A DNA stretch of 33,384 bases from Flavobacteriales bacterium (GTDB lineage: Bacteria; Bacteroidota; Bacteroidia; Flavobacteriales_D; CAJJDF01), in assembly GCA_020630395.1 (NCBI GenBank), contig JAHDBM010000030.1, forward strand, positions 4,351-37,734. Reading direction: 5' to 3'. This document shows, piece by piece, positions 24,011-33,370 of the stretch. The position numbers and the translations under genes were made by a program. Under the pieces are notes generated by a model. That model saw nothing but the letters and a program-made list of their open reading frames with translations. It did not search any database and was not told where the DNA came from. Within the stretch, counting starts at the first letter, position 1, and every line of letters starts with the position of its first letter.

Positions 24011-25062
24011 CTGTTATTACCAACTAATATTTCCAAATCGGTATGTTCATTATTTTCAAGATATATTTTTATCATTCCCATTAAAGGAAGTGCTATAATC
24101 ATTCCTACAACACCACCAATAGCCCCCATAATAATGATACTTACAATTATTACCAATGGATTTAAATTTATTGAATCACCTATAATTTTGGGCGTTATAT
24201 AGTTTCCTTCAATAAATTGAATTACTCCGTAAATAATAGCCACACCAATAGGGTACCACATAGAATCTTTAGTAATTAAGGCTATACTAATTGGAATAAT
24301 TGCACCAATAATAATACCTATATATGGCAATATAATAAGAGCTCCTGTAACCATTCCTATTAAAAATGGGTGACCAATCCCTAAGCATAAAAGTCCAATA
24401 CTATTTAATAATCCTACAATAATAATTACCAAGAATAATCCTTTAATATATTGTTGCATCATGGTTTGAACCAACTTGAAGATTTTAATATTTTTATCTT
24501 TTTTAGATTTAGATGAACTTACAATTAAATAACTTTTAAGATTATTCCTATAATATAACATGAAAAACACATAAATAGGTACTAAAGAAAAAAAGACTAA
24601 AGTAGATTTTAATCCTTGAAATAAGTAAGTAAACCATTTACCTGATGATTTTAAAGCTGAATTAGTTAAAGAATCTATCGCTTTTTTATCTCCTTTAAAA
24701 TTCAATGAATTTGTTACTTCTGTAGAGATTTTATCAAAAAATGAAACAGGCTCAATATCATTTTTCTCACTAAATTCATTAATCAAATAATAAGATTCGA
24801 AAGACATAAAGCTAATAATTGCTATAAATAAAATGGTAAATCCTAACACAACTAATATACAGCTTATAAGTCTTGACACCCCTTTATTTTCTAGCTTAAC
24901 AACTAATGGATAAAATGTTAATGCTACAAAAAAGGAAAACAGCAAAGGAAAAATGATAAATCCAGCTAAATATAAACCTGCAATAACAACAATGCCAATA
25001 ATTAACCAATCTCTAATTATTGAAATTTTATTATTACTATCTCCTAATGATGATGTTAACAT
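24007..25062 (-). CDS. AI-2E family (PerM/TqsA-type) membrane permease
   Basis: This 351-residue inner-membrane protein has about eight helices. The helical pair near the N-terminus (IGIVVIAGLYLAGFIIFPLLFSFFVALTFYPLVVKLENKGVSR, about 22-65) is typical. So is a soluble segment after it and the C-terminal block GALIILPYIGIIIGAIIPISIALI followed by FIEGNYITPKIIGDSINLNPLVIIVS and GGVVGMIIALPLMGMIK. The family is named for AI-2 export, but members also work as sodium/proton antiporters or permeases of unknown cargo, so no substrate is proposed. It is convergent with the export operon, and the two stop regions overlap by four bases with no terminator hairpin between them. Confidence 0.92.
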   Translation of the reverse strand: MLTSSLGDSNNKISIIRDWLIIGIVVIAGLYLAGFIIFPLLFSFFVALTFYPLVVKLENKGVSRLISCILVVLGFTILFIAIISFMSFESYYLINEFSEKNDIEPVSFFDKISTEVTNSLNFKGDKKAIDSLTNSALKSSGKWFTYLFQGLKSTLVFFSLVPIYVFFMLYYRNNLKSYLIVSSSKSKKDKNIKIFKLVQTMMQQYIKGLFLVIIIVGLLNSIGLLCLGIGHPFLIGMVTGALIILPYIGIIIGAIIPISIALITKDSMWYPIGVAIIYGVIQFIEGNYITPKIIGDSINLNPLVIIVSIIIMGAIGGVVGMIIALPLMGMIKIYLENNEHTDLEILVGNNS

Positions 25063-25228
25063 TATTGATTTTTATACTTGACTATAAACTTAATGTGAAG
25101 TTAATAGGTATTTTAAAAAAAACAACAATCAACTCAGTATTAAAAGCTAATGATGTAAAGATTAAATTAATGAAATGATATTAAATCAGTTTTTTTGTTA
25201 ATATTGTAGCACATTAAAATTTACATGT

Positions 25229-25795
25229 ATGGATAGTAATCAAATATTCAATCGACTAAAAAAAGGAAATGAAAATTTTGTTTCCGATAAGCTTGAAGGC
25301 AAATTGCAAAATGACGCGCGAAGAACTGAGTTGGTTAATGGACAAGAACCACATACAATTGTTTTGAGTTGTGCTGATAGTAGGGTTGTGCCTGAATTAG
25401 CATTTGACACTGGTTTAGGTGAGCTATTTGTATTAAGAGTAGCAGGTAATATTGCCAATACATCTACAATAGCAAGTATTGAGTATGCCGTAGCTCATTG
25501 TGGTTCAAAATTAATAGTAGTGATGGGACACCAAAGTTGTGGTGCTGTTACTGCTGCAGTTAATGGAGGAGATAATGGTTATAACTTAAATCATTTGTTA
25601 TCTCATATTCAACCAGCATTAAGTGTTGCAAAACCCAATGACCAAGTAAATGACATAGTTAAAATCAATGCTAACCTTACTGCCAATGATTTAATGTCTA
25701 GGTCTTTTATCATTAAAAATGCTGTTGACAAAGGTGATGTTAAAGTAGTAGCAGCTTATTACAATTTAGATTCTGGTAAAGTAGATTTTTTATAA
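25229..25795 (+). CDS. Beta-class carbonic anhydrase
   Basis: This 188-residue enzyme interconverts carbon dioxide and bicarbonate. The zinc ligands are C48 in SCADSR, H101 and C104 in MGHQSCGAV, and the D50-R52 pair of the active site is present. GELFVLRVAGN (64-74) and IASIEYAVAHCGSKLIVVMG (81-100) match the family. Length is typical of the shorter bacterial beta type, and there is no signal peptide, so it acts in the cytoplasm. A weak -10 (TAATATTG at 25199-25206) lies upstream. The gene is monocistronic and followed by a strong terminator. Confidence 0.95.
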   Translation: MDSNQIFNRLKKGNENFVSDKLEGKLQNDARRTELVNGQEPHTIVLSCADSRVVPELAFDTGLGELFVLRVAGNIANTSTIASIEYAVAHCGSKLIVVMGHQSCGAVTAAVNGGDNGYNLNHLLSHIQPALSVAKPNDQVNDIVKINANLTANDLMSRSFIIKNAVDKGDVKVVAAYYNLDSGKVDFL

Positions 25796-25817
25796 TTTAA
25801 GATACATATTAACTTCA

Positions 25818-25855
25818 AAAAAAAGTCTTCATGAATACTCATGAAGACTTTTTTT
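25818..25855. terminator. Strong bidirectional hairpin after carbonic anhydrase
   Basis: A 17-bp perfect stem (25818-25834 with 25839-25855) around the loop ATAC has A and T runs on its outer ends. Either strand therefore gives a GTCTTCATGA-containing hairpin followed by T residues. It terminates the carbonic anhydrase transcript. Confidence 0.9.
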
Positions 25856-25874
25856 GTTAGTGATTATTACATAA

Positions 25875-25905
25875 AAAAACCAATTAACATTGTTAATTGG
25901 TTTTT
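25875..25905. terminator. Second hairpin, likely terminator of the L31 gene
   Basis: A 14-bp stem (25875-25888 with 25892-25905) around ATT has A and T runs outside. On the minus strand it is 18 bases past the rpmE2 stop and runs into seven T residues, so it ends that gene. It also reinforces termination from the plus strand. Confidence 0.85.
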
Positions 25906-25923
25906 AATGATTTTATCAAAACC

Positions 25924-26178
25924 TTATTTCTTTAAATGCTTAGCGTATCTATTTTTAAACTTATCAATTCTACCAGCAGTATCAACAAATTGCATTTTAC
26001 CTGTATAGAATGGGTGAGATTTGTGTGAAATCTCCACTTTTATTAATGGATACTCAGCACCTTCGTGCTCAATTGTCTCCTTAGATGGAGCACAAGATTT
26101 AGTTAAAAATGTATATCCGTTAGACATGTCTTTAAAAACAACAAGTCTGTAATCTTCTGGGTGAATTCCTTCCTTCAT
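25924..26178 (-). CDS. rpmE2: Ribosomal protein L31 type B
   Basis: This 84-residue protein begins [20 protein letters not shown], the usual type B start, and continues through [46 protein letters not shown]. It binds the large ribosomal subunit. The longer reading frame starting at 26208 uses a TTG that lies inside the -10 element, so ATG 26178 is the start. Type B proteins lack the four zinc-binding Cys of type A, and here only one Cys (in KSCAP) remains. In many bacteria type B replaces type A under zinc shortage via Zur, but I saw no 7-1-7 box upstream of this gene. Confidence 0.95.
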   Translation of the reverse strand: MKEGIHPEDYRLVVFKDMSNGYTFLTKSCAPSKETIEHEGAEYPLIKVEISHKSHPFYTGKMQFVDTAGRIDKFKNRYAKHLKK

Positions 26179-26205
26179 AACGTTTCTATCTATTTTTACG
26201 AACAA

Positions 26206-26213
26206 CAAAATTA
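26206..26213 (-). promoter_or_regulatory. -10 element (TAnnTTTG) of rpmE2
   Basis: Read on the minus strand, 26213-26206 is TAATTTTG, an exact match to TAnnTTTG. The predicted transcript start is about 20 bases before the ATG at 26178. Confidence 0.6.
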
Positions 26214-26291
26214 CACTTTATCTTTTAAAAAGAAAATAATATGGCAAGCTATTTAAAATTTTTTCAAAAAAATCACGTATTTTCGATATAC

Positions 26292-27719
26292 ATGAAACAA
26301 AACATGATAAAAAGTAAATCTTTCTCAGCAATAGCTGTACTTATTTTATTCTCTCTATTAGTAACACTCAGCACTAATTGTAAAAAAGAAAAAATATTCA
26401 CTGATTCTTCTGCAACTCTTAATTTTTCAAGTGACACATTAATATTTGATACAGTATTTACAACTATAGGCTCTACCTATAGAAGATTCACTGTTCGTAA
26501 TCCATATAACCAAAAAGTAATTATTAATAATATTAAGCTTAATAGTGGTACTCGTTCTTCTTTTAGAATTAATGTAGATGGTATTCCAACAGTAAATATT
26601 AATGATGTAGAAATAGCTGCAAAAGACAGTATTTTCATATATGCTGAAGTTACTATTGACCCAAATAATACGTTAAATCCTTTTGTAGTAGAAGATAAAG
26701 TAACATTTAATACAAATGGTAATATTCAAGAAGTATTGTTATCTGCTTGGGGACAAAATGCATATTTCCATTACAATGAAGTAGTTTGTAACGAAAATTG
26801 GGCAAATGATAAGCCCCATGTTTTATATGGAATAACAGCTGTAGGGTTTCCTGGAATTGATTCTAATTGTTTTCTTAACATCCCTGATGGAACAGAAATA
26901 TACGCTCATAATGATGCGGTTTTATATGTTTACAAAAGTTCTATTAATATTAATGGAGTAGAGGGCAATGAAGTTATTTTTAGAGGAGACAGACTGGAAG
27001 AAAGGTATGAGGATGCTCCTGGACAATGGTTTGGTATCAGAATGTTTCAACCAACAGAAAGTTTTATTAATCATGCGATCATAAAAAATGGAACTGTTGG
27101 TATATGGATAGATACTGCTAATGGAACTGATAAAGTAAATATTAATTATACCATATCAGGTAATCATAATTATAGTTCTTTATTTTGCCAAGGAGCTAAT
27201 ATAGTAGCAGAAAACTCATTATTTTACAGTTCTGCTGTTCATTCAGCTTTATTAAATATTGGAGGCAGCTATGAGTTTAATCATTGTACTTTTGCCAATA
27301 CATGGGCAAATACCACAAGAACAACCACTCTATTAAAACTCAACAATTACTTTTTAGGATCAGATAATGTTATTTACCATAGACCAATTGTTAAAGCTAC
27401 TTTTAACAATTGCATTATACATGGAGATAAAGAAAATGAATTAGAAATTGATACGTTAGCCACTACAACACCTAATTATAACTTTAATTATTGTGTGTTA
27501 AAAACCAATATAAATACAAATAACAACCACTTTCCTAATATTAGAAAAAACGGAAACCCAAGATTTTCAAGTACCTCCTCATTTAATTATCATATTGGAT
27601 CATCATCTGCAGCTAAAGATTATTCAGATCCATTATTTCCCCCAACAGGCGGAGATGATTTAGATGGAGAGTTTAGAACAGCTCCTAATGATGCAGGATG
27701 CTATGAACACATACCTTAA
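26292..27719 (+). CDS. Surface lipoprotein with right-handed beta-helix
   Basis: I start this at ATG 26292 (475 residues). The region CGTATTTTCGATATACATG before it resembles a -10 (TATTTTCG, one mismatch to TAnnTTTG), and an ATG at 26241 would precede it. The N-terminus has a signal of the lipoprotein type (IAVLILFSLLVTLSTNC, C30) followed by KKEK, although Asn before the Cys is unusual. The next roughly 130 residues look like a beta-sandwich (TLIFDTVFTTIGSTYRRFTVRNP). The rest holds beta-helix-like repeats (INHAIIKNGTVGIWID, IVAENSLFYSSAVHSALLN, YEFNHCTFAN, ATFNNCIIHG), ending in GGDDLDGEFRTAPNDAGCYEH, a common ending of such proteins. Carbohydrate binding or lysis is possible; no catalytic site was identified. 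Confidence 0.82.
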   Translation: MKQNMIKSKSFSAIAVLILFSLLVTLSTNCKKEKIFTDSSATLNFSSDTLIFDTVFTTIGSTYRRFTVRNPYNQKVIINNIKLNSGTRSSFRINVDGIPTVNINDVEIAAKDSIFIYAEVTIDPNNTLNPFVVEDKVTFNTNGNIQEVLLSAWGQNAYFHYNEVVCNENWANDKPHVLYGITAVGFPGIDSNCFLNIPDGTEIYAHNDAVLYVYKSSININGVEGNEVIFRGDRLEERYEDAPGQWFGIRMFQPTESFINHAIIKNGTVGIWIDTANGTDKVNINYTISGNHNYSSLFCQGANIVAENSLFYSSAVHSALLNIGGSYEFNHCTFANTWANTTRTTTLLKLNNYFLGSDNVIYHRPIVKATFNNCIIHGDKENELEIDTLATTTPNYNFNYCVLKTNINTNNNHFPNIRKNGNPRFSSTSSFNYHIGSSSAAKDYSDPLFPPTGGDDLDGEFRTAPNDAGCYEHIP

Positions 27720-27746
27720 CTTAAATTGAACTATAAAAGAACACAA

Positions 27747-28967
27747 ATGAATAAAAAAGTACAATCAATTCTTGTCGCTTCGGTCTTAGGAGTATCAAGT
27801 TTATTTAGCCAAAACAAAATAACCAATAAAAAGGGAAGTGATTACGAATTTACAGTAGTTAAAGACTTAGAAGAAAATGAAGTTCAAAATCAAAATAGAA
27901 CAGGAACATGCTGGAGCTTTTCCTCTTTATCTTTTTTCGAATCAGAATTAATACGAACAGGTAAAGGAAAACATAATTTATCTGAAATGTTCATTGTTAG
28001 AAACGCATATTTAGGTAAAGCTGAAAACTATTTACGCTATTATGGAACATTTACATTTGGTCCAGGAGGAGCTTTTCATGATATTCCATGGGTAATTAAA
28101 CGTTTTGGAATTATCCCAGAAGAAGCATATAAAGGATTAGATTATGGAACAGAAAGACATAATCATGATGAAATGCATGCAATGCTAGAAGCTTCTGTTA
28201 AAGCGATTGCAAAAAAACCTCAAAACGGAAAGCTTACTAAATCATGGAAGAAAGCACTAATGGGAATTACTGATGCATATTTAGGTGATTTACCAGAAGA
28301 TTTAGAAACTATGAAATTTACTTATGAAGGAAAAGAATATACTCCTAAAAGCTATGCTAAATCATTAGATTTAAACATGGATGACTATATTTCACTAACA
28401 TCCTATACTCACCATCCTTTTTATTCAAAATTTGTGTTAGAAGTACAAGATAATTGGGCTTTACAATCTAGCTACAATTTACCTCTAGATGAATTTATGG
28501 ATGCAATGGAAGATGCTATTAATGGTGGTTATACATTTGCCTGGGGTGCTGATATTTCTGAAAAAGGGTTCTCTGCAAGAGATGCATTAGCTATTTTACC
28601 TGAAGATCCTTCTACAATTAAACAAAAAGGAACAGACAGTAAATACTTCAATAATGCAGGTGCAGAAAAAATAAGCAATGCGTTTTTACAACCTGTTAAA
28701 GAGAAAGTTGTAACACAAAAAGAACGCCAAGAAGCTTTTGATAATCAAGAAACTACTGATGATCATGGAATGCACATAACGGGTATAGTTAAAGATCAAA
28801 AGGGTACAAAGTATTTTGTTGTAAAAAACTCATGGGGAACAACATACAACCAATGTGATGGTTATTTTTATGCTTCATTTCCTTATGTTAGGTATAAAAC
28901 AATGAATATTCAAATTCATAAAGATGCTTTATCAAAAAAACTAAAGAAAAAGTTAGGAATTAAATAA
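27747..28967 (+). CDS. Secreted C1-family cysteine peptidase, bleomycin-hydrolase-like
   Basis: The ATG at 27747 gives 406 residues with a signal peptide MNKKVQSILVASVLGVSSLFSQ; the TTG at 27726 is not a likely start. Oxyanion Q49 and catalytic C55 lie in QNRTGTCWSFSS, H340 in DDHGMHITGI and N361 in VKNSWGTTY. The wide spacing, insertions and GPGGAFHDIPWVIKRFGIIPEEAY fit the bleomycin hydrolase/aminopeptidase C branch. That branch is normally cytoplasmic, so export is notable, although secreted versions are common in Bacteroidota. It is 27 bases after the beta-helix lipoprotein and is followed by a terminator. Peptidase activity is well supported. Confidence 0.9.
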   Translation: MNKKVQSILVASVLGVSSLFSQNKITNKKGSDYEFTVVKDLEENEVQNQNRTGTCWSFSSLSFFESELIRTGKGKHNLSEMFIVRNAYLGKAENYLRYYGTFTFGPGGAFHDIPWVIKRFGIIPEEAYKGLDYGTERHNHDEMHAMLEASVKAIAKKPQNGKLTKSWKKALMGITDAYLGDLPEDLETMKFTYEGKEYTPKSYAKSLDLNMDDYISLTSYTHHPFYSKFVLEVQDNWALQSSYNLPLDEFMDAMEDAINGGYTFAWGADISEKGFSARDALAILPEDPSTIKQKGTDSKYFNNAGAEKISNAFLQPVKEKVVTQKERQEAFDNQETTDDHGMHITGIVKDQKGTKYFVVKNSWGTTYNQCDGYFYASFPYVRYKTMNIQIHKDALSKKLKKKLGIK

Positions 28968-28972
28968 TTAGT

Positions 28973-29000
28973 AAAAGGACGATCAAATGATCGTCCTTTT
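28973..29000 (+). terminator. Hairpin terminator after the C1 peptidase gene
   Basis: AAAAGGACGATCA (28973-28985) pairs with TGATCGTCCTTTT (28988-29000) across a very short loop, ending in T residues. It separates the peptidase from glpD. Confidence 0.85.
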
Positions 29001-29026
29001 CCATTTACAACCTATATCTTTATAAT

Positions 29027-30655
29027 ATGAACACTACATTCTCTTATAAAAATCAATTAACAGCATTTCCCGAGTTAGAAAAAGAAACATTTGATTTAAT
29101 TGTAATAGGAGGAGGAATCACTGGAGCTGGAATTGCGCTTGATGCTGCCAGCAGAGGGTTATCAGTTTGCTTATTTGAAAAACAAGACTTTGCATCAGGG
29201 ACGAGTAGTCGTTCATCTAAACTTATACATGGTGGATTACGCTATCTAAAACAATTCGATTTTAAATTAGTTCGTGATACAGGATCGGAGAGGGCAGTGG
29301 CTTATAAAAATGCTCCACACATTGTTATTCCCGAAAAAATGTTGCTCCCTATAATAGAGAAAGGGTCTTATGGCAAATTTATGACATGGGTTGGCTTAAC
29401 TATTTATGATTGGCTAGCAGGAGTTAAAAAAGAAGAAAGAAAAAAAATCCTTAATAAAGAACAAGTAGTCAAATTAGAGCCTAAACTTAGAACAGATATT
29501 TTAAAAGGAGGTGGTTATTACACGGAATACAGAACAGATGATGCCCGATTAACCATAGAAGTAATCAAAACTGCTATTGCTAAAGGAGCTAAATGTTTTA
29601 ATTATACCACTGTCGAAGACTTCTTATATGATACTGATGGCAAAATAGAAGGAGTAAAGGTTAAAAATGAGAGTAGTACTATATCCGTTAATGGAAAACA
29701 TGTTGTAAATGCAACAGGACCATGGACGGATGGGTTAAGAGAAAAAGATGGGTCATTATCCAAGAAAAAACTTCACCTAACAAAAGGAGTTCATATTGTA
29801 GTTCCTAATACTGTGTTCCATTTAAATGATACCATTTATTTTGATGTTCCTGGCGGTAGAATGATTTTTGCTATTCCTAGAGGAAATATAACGTACATAG
29901 GCACTACTGATACTAATTATAATACTGAATTAGAAGAACCTAATGTTACGTTAGATGATGTTAATTATTTGCTTAATGCAGTAAATAATATGTTTCCATC
30001 TGTAAACCTTAAAACAGAACATATTATTTCATCTTGGAGTGGTTTACGTCCGCTAATTCATGAAGAAGGAAAAGATCCTTCTGAAATTTCAAGAAAAGAT
30101 GAAATTTTCCAATCAAAAACAGGCTTAATTACAATTGCTGGAGGCAAATTAACTGGTTACCGATTAATGGCAAAAAAAATCACTGACTTAGTTTGCAAAA
30201 GGCTCAATAATAAAACTAAATGTAAAACAAAGCATATAATATTATCAGGTGGTACAATAGCAGATGATAATAAAGAGTTGTTCATTCAAGGATTAACCAC
30301 TACATTATTACCACTATTAAAAGATAATAACCTAGTTAATAATGAAGTGAGCCGACTATATAATTTATATGGTGCGAATACAAGTACGATTATTGAAATA
30401 ATGATAGAACATAATCTTCAAACTACTTTAGAAGCAGAAATCTTCTATTGTATTGAACATGAATCAATAAAAACATTATCAGATTATTTTATTCGTAGAT
30501 CAGGTAAGTTGTATTTCAATCCGGAAAATATTGAAAATGAGATGTTAATGGTAAAAAACGCACTAAAAGAACATACTTCAATAACAGATGCATCTTTAGA
30601 TAAACAAATTAGCATCTTAAAACAGCTATTAAATAACACGGTTAATTTTCATTAA
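29027..30655 (+). CDS. glpD: FAD-dependent glycerol-3-phosphate dehydrogenase
   Basis: This 542-residue flavoprotein oxidises glycerol-3-phosphate to dihydroxyacetone phosphate, passing electrons to the quinone pool at the inner face of the inner membrane. The FAD-binding GGGITGAG (28-35) is followed by the family signature FASGTSSRSSKLIHGGLRYL (55-74). Later come NATGPWTDGLR, GVHIVVP, IPRGNITYIGTTDT and WSGLRPLI, with AGGKLTGYR near the C-terminal end of the FAD domain. A C-terminal helical domain of about 130 residues is complete. It stands alone; no glycerol kinase or facilitator gene is nearby. A TATCTTTA just upstream is a near-match to the -10 consensus. Confidence 0.95.
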   Translation: MNTTFSYKNQLTAFPELEKETFDLIVIGGGITGAGIALDAASRGLSVCLFEKQDFASGTSSRSSKLIHGGLRYLKQFDFKLVRDTGSERAVAYKNAPHIVIPEKMLLPIIEKGSYGKFMTWVGLTIYDWLAGVKKEERKKILNKEQVVKLEPKLRTDILKGGGYYTEYRTDDARLTIEVIKTAIAKGAKCFNYTTVEDFLYDTDGKIEGVKVKNESSTISVNGKHVVNATGPWTDGLREKDGSLSKKKLHLTKGVHIVVPNTVFHLNDTIYFDVPGGRMIFAIPRGNITYIGTTDTNYNTELEEPNVTLDDVNYLLNAVNNMFPSVNLKTEHIISSWSGLRPLIHEEGKDPSEISRKDEIFQSKTGLITIAGGKLTGYRLMAKKITDLVCKRLNNKTKCKTKHIILSGGTIADDNKELFIQGLTTTLLPLLKDNNLVNNEVSRLYNLYGANTSTIIEIMIEHNLQTTLEAEIFYCIEHESIKTLSDYFIRRSGKLYFNPENIENEMLMVKNALKEHTSITDASLDKQISILKQLLNNTVNFH

Positions 30656-30758
30656 AAACTAGCATCATTTTTTTTGTTTAGTTTTTTATATCAAAAACTT
30701 AAACTAAATTTATCTAATACGTAATCAATTATAGATAAGATTTCGATAAAGTTAGTTT

Positions 30759-31781
30759 ATGAGCCTACTTAAGTTTACATCTAAAGGTATATTCTGTCCG
30801 CAAGCCAATGTCTATTTAGACCCATGGAAACCAGTTGGAAAAGCTATTATTTCCCACGCTCATGCCGATCATGCGAGGTGGGGCATGAAAAACTATTTGT
30901 GCCATAACTTATCCAAAAATATTATAAAGCACAGATTAAAAACAGAACATGTTGAAAGTTTACCCTACAATAAAACAGTAAATATTAACGGAGTTAAATT
31001 TTCATTTCATCCTGCTGGACATATTATTGGATCAGCTCAAATTAAAGTAGAATACAAAGGAGAGATTAGTGTTTTTACAGGCGATTATAAAGTAAAAAAA
31101 GATGGCTTAGTACAACCATTTGAACCTGTAAAATGTCATACCCTTATTACAGAAAGCACATTTGGTTTACCAGTTTACAAATGGGAAGATGAAACAATAC
31201 TAAAAGAAAAAATTAATAATTGGTGGAAACAAAACAATGAAAACGGAATTACATCCATCATTCTTGGTTATAGCTTAGGGAAAGCTCAAAGAATTTTACA
31301 TGCTGCTGATCCATCAATAGGACCAATATATACGCATGGTGCCGTAGAAAATATTAATGAAATTTTAAGACAAGATGGTGTTCAATTAACCGCTACTGCA
31401 CGGGTTTCTAAAGATATTTCTAATGATCAATATAAAGGAGCGCTAATTATTTGTCCTCCTTCATCATTAGGCACACCTTGGATGAAAAAATTCAGACCTT
31501 ATAAAACGGCTATTTGCTCAGGATGGATGGCGATTAGAGGCGCAAGAAGAAGGAGAAATGTAGATACAGGATTTGTAATGAGCGACCATGCTGATTGGGA
31601 TGATTTAAATTATGCAGTAAAAGCATCTGAAGCTGAAAAGGTCTATGTTACGCATGGTTACAGTGAGATATATGCACAATGGTTAAATGAACATAATATT
31701 AATGCAGAACCATTAGTTACAGAATACGAAGGCGAATTAAGCGAAATAGGAGAGGGGAACACGCTAAAAGAAGAGATATGA
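30759..31781 (+). CDS. Ligase-associated DNA exonuclease (metallo-beta-lactamase fold)
   Basis: This 340-residue protein has the MBL metal site HAHADH (33-38), then HPAGHIIGSAQ, FTGDYK, ESTFG and, late, VMSDHADWDDL, the order of the beta-CASP/SNM1-like nucleases. This version occurs next to an ATP-dependent DNA ligase in bacteria, with a DEXH helicase and a phosphoesterase often in the same cluster, and is annotated as ligase-associated exonuclease. The next gene overlaps by four bases (ATGA) and is that ligase. The other two components are not in the window. The role in DNA repair is inferred from the family. Confidence 0.93.
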   Translation: MSLLKFTSKGIFCPQANVYLDPWKPVGKAIISHAHADHARWGMKNYLCHNLSKNIIKHRLKTEHVESLPYNKTVNINGVKFSFHPAGHIIGSAQIKVEYKGEISVFTGDYKVKKDGLVQPFEPVKCHTLITESTFGLPVYKWEDETILKEKINNWWKQNNENGITSIILGYSLGKAQRILHAADPSIGPIYTHGAVENINEILRQDGVQLTATARVSKDISNDQYKGALIICPPSSLGTPWMKKFRPYKTAICSGWMAIRGARRRRNVDTGFVMSDHADWDDLNYAVKASEAEKVYVTHGYSEIYAQWLNEHNINAEPLVTEYEGELSEIGEGNTLKEEI

Positions 31782-33370
31782 AACAGTTTGCTTCTTTATT
31801 TCGATCTGTAGATGAAACTACAAAAACGACTAACAAAATAAATGCCCTAGTTGCTTATTTTGAAAAAGCTAACCACCAAGATAAACTTTGGTTAATTGCT
31901 TTGTTTACAGGGAAAAGACCTAAAGGGTTAATTAAAAATAGTTTACTAAAAGAATGGATAATTGAGTTAAACAATATCCCATATTGGTTGTTTGAGCAAT
32001 CCTACCATATTGTTGGAGATTTGGCAGAAACTATTGCATTGTTAAGTCCAAAAACTGAACAATCATCATCATATTCATTAACTGAAGTCATTCAAAAAAT
32101 TATTGCTCTAAAAAAAGAGCCAGATGAAACAAAAAAAGGATATGTACTTAACCAATGGTCTAGTATGACTAAAGATGAAGTATTTGTCTTTAACAAACTC
32201 ATTACAGGAGGGTTTAGAATTGGTATATCTCAAAAAACGATTACGAAAGCACTTGCTAAACACCTAAAAATTGAAGAAAATACAATTGCTCATAGGTTAA
32301 TGGGAAATTGGGATCCATCTACAACATCTTTTGACGAATTATTACTATCAGAAAACAGTGCTGATAATGATAGTAGACCTTATCCTTTTTATTTAGCTTA
32401 TGCTTTAGAGCAAGAACCGGAAGAAATCGGAAACACAGAGGACTGGATTGCTGAAAAGAAATGGGATGGTATTAGAGGGCAGATTATTATTAGAAATAAT
32501 GAACTCTATGTTTGGTCTAGAGGAGAAGAATTAGTAACAGACAAATTTCCAGAATTTAAAGAGTTGATTGGTGTTATTCCTAATGGCACTGTATTAGATG
32601 GAGAAATTATTGGGTATAAACAAAATGCGCCATTAGGTTTCAATAAACTTCAAAAAAGAATAGCTCGTAAAAATATAACAAAACAAATTCTAGAAGATGT
32701 TCCTGTAAAAATGATCGTATATGATGTATTGGAATTTGTTAACAAAGATAGGAGGGAACAACCTTTAATAGGTAGAAAAAAAATACTTAAACTAATATTT
32801 CAAAATTACACGTCTAATAAATTGATTTTAAGTAGGAAAATAAATTTCAAAACATGGAGTGATTTAAAAACTATAAGAGCTAAAAGTCGTGAGCTACATT
32901 GTGAAGGAATAATGCTTAAAAAGAAAAACTCCATCTACCAAGTTGGTAGAAAAAAAGGTGATTGGTGGAAATGGAAAATTGAACCTTTGGTAATAGATGC
33001 TGTACTTATTTATGCTATGAGAGGACATGGAAGAAGAGCAAATTTATATACTGATTATACGTTTGCAGTTTGGGACAATGAAAAATTAGTTACTTTTTGC
33101 AAAGCATACTCTGGCTTAACAGATGTAGAACTGAAAGAAATTGATAAATTTATTAAGAAGAATACGATTGAAAGATTTGGTCCTGTTAGGTCAGTTAAGC
33201 CTCTATTGGTTTTTGAAATAGCATTTGAAGGCATAGCAAAAAGTTCTCGTCATAAATCGGGTATAGCTGTGCGTTTTCCTAGAATAAACAGACAAAGACT
33301 AGATAAAAAAGCTAAAGAGGCTAATACTATTCAAGATTTACATGATATGCTAACTGTTTATGGAGGATAA
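31778..33370 (+). CDS. ATP-dependent DNA ligase of the ligase-associated repair cluster
   Basis: This 530-residue ligase has an N-terminal helical DNA-binding domain (1-200, with FNKLITGGFRIGIS at 138-151). The adenylation domain has motif I EKKWDGIRG and nucleotidyl-accepting K228, motif III VLDGEIIGY and motif V EGIMLKKKNSIYQVG. The WWKWK motif leads into an OB fold ending near KPLLVFEIAFEGIAKSSRHKSGIAVRFPRI. The gene is complete and ends 14 bases before the window edge. It overlaps the exonuclease by four bases, so the two are translated together. This is distinct from the NAD-dependent replicative ligase, and is likely used in repair with the nuclease. Confidence 0.94.
   Translation: MKQFASLFRSVDETTKTTNKINALVAYFEKANHQDKLWLIALFTGKRPKGLIKNSLLKEWIIELNNIPYWLFEQSYHIVGDLAETIALLSPKTEQSSSYSLTEVIQKIIALKKEPDETKKGYVLNQWSSMTKDEVFVFNKLITGGFRIGISQKTITKALAKHLKIEENTIAHRLMGNWDPSTTSFDELLLSENSADNDSRPYPFYLAYALEQEPEEIGNTEDWIAEKKWDGIRGQIIIRNNELYVWSRGEELVTDKFPEFKELIGVIPNGTVLDGEIIGYKQNAPLGFNKLQKRIARKNITKQILEDVPVKMIVYDVLEFVNKDRREQPLIGRKKILKLIFQNYTSNKLILSRKINFKTWSDLKTIRAKSRELHCEGIMLKKKNSIYQVGRKKGDWWKWKIEPLVIDAVLIYAMRGHGRRANLYTDYTFAVWDNEKLVTFCKAYSGLTDVELKEIDKFIKKNTIERFGPVRSVKPLLVFEIAFEGIAKSSRHKSGIAVRFPRINRQRLDKKAKEANTIQDLHDMLTVYGG

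Noticed and set aside
25240-25458. Minus-strand open frame inside carbonic anhydrase
   Set aside because: Opposite the zinc-ligand motif of a conserved enzyme.
30663-30715. Possible hairpin between glpD and the exonuclease gene (TTTAGTTT and AAACTAAA)
   Set aside because: Short AT-only arms with a long loop; too weak to call a terminator.
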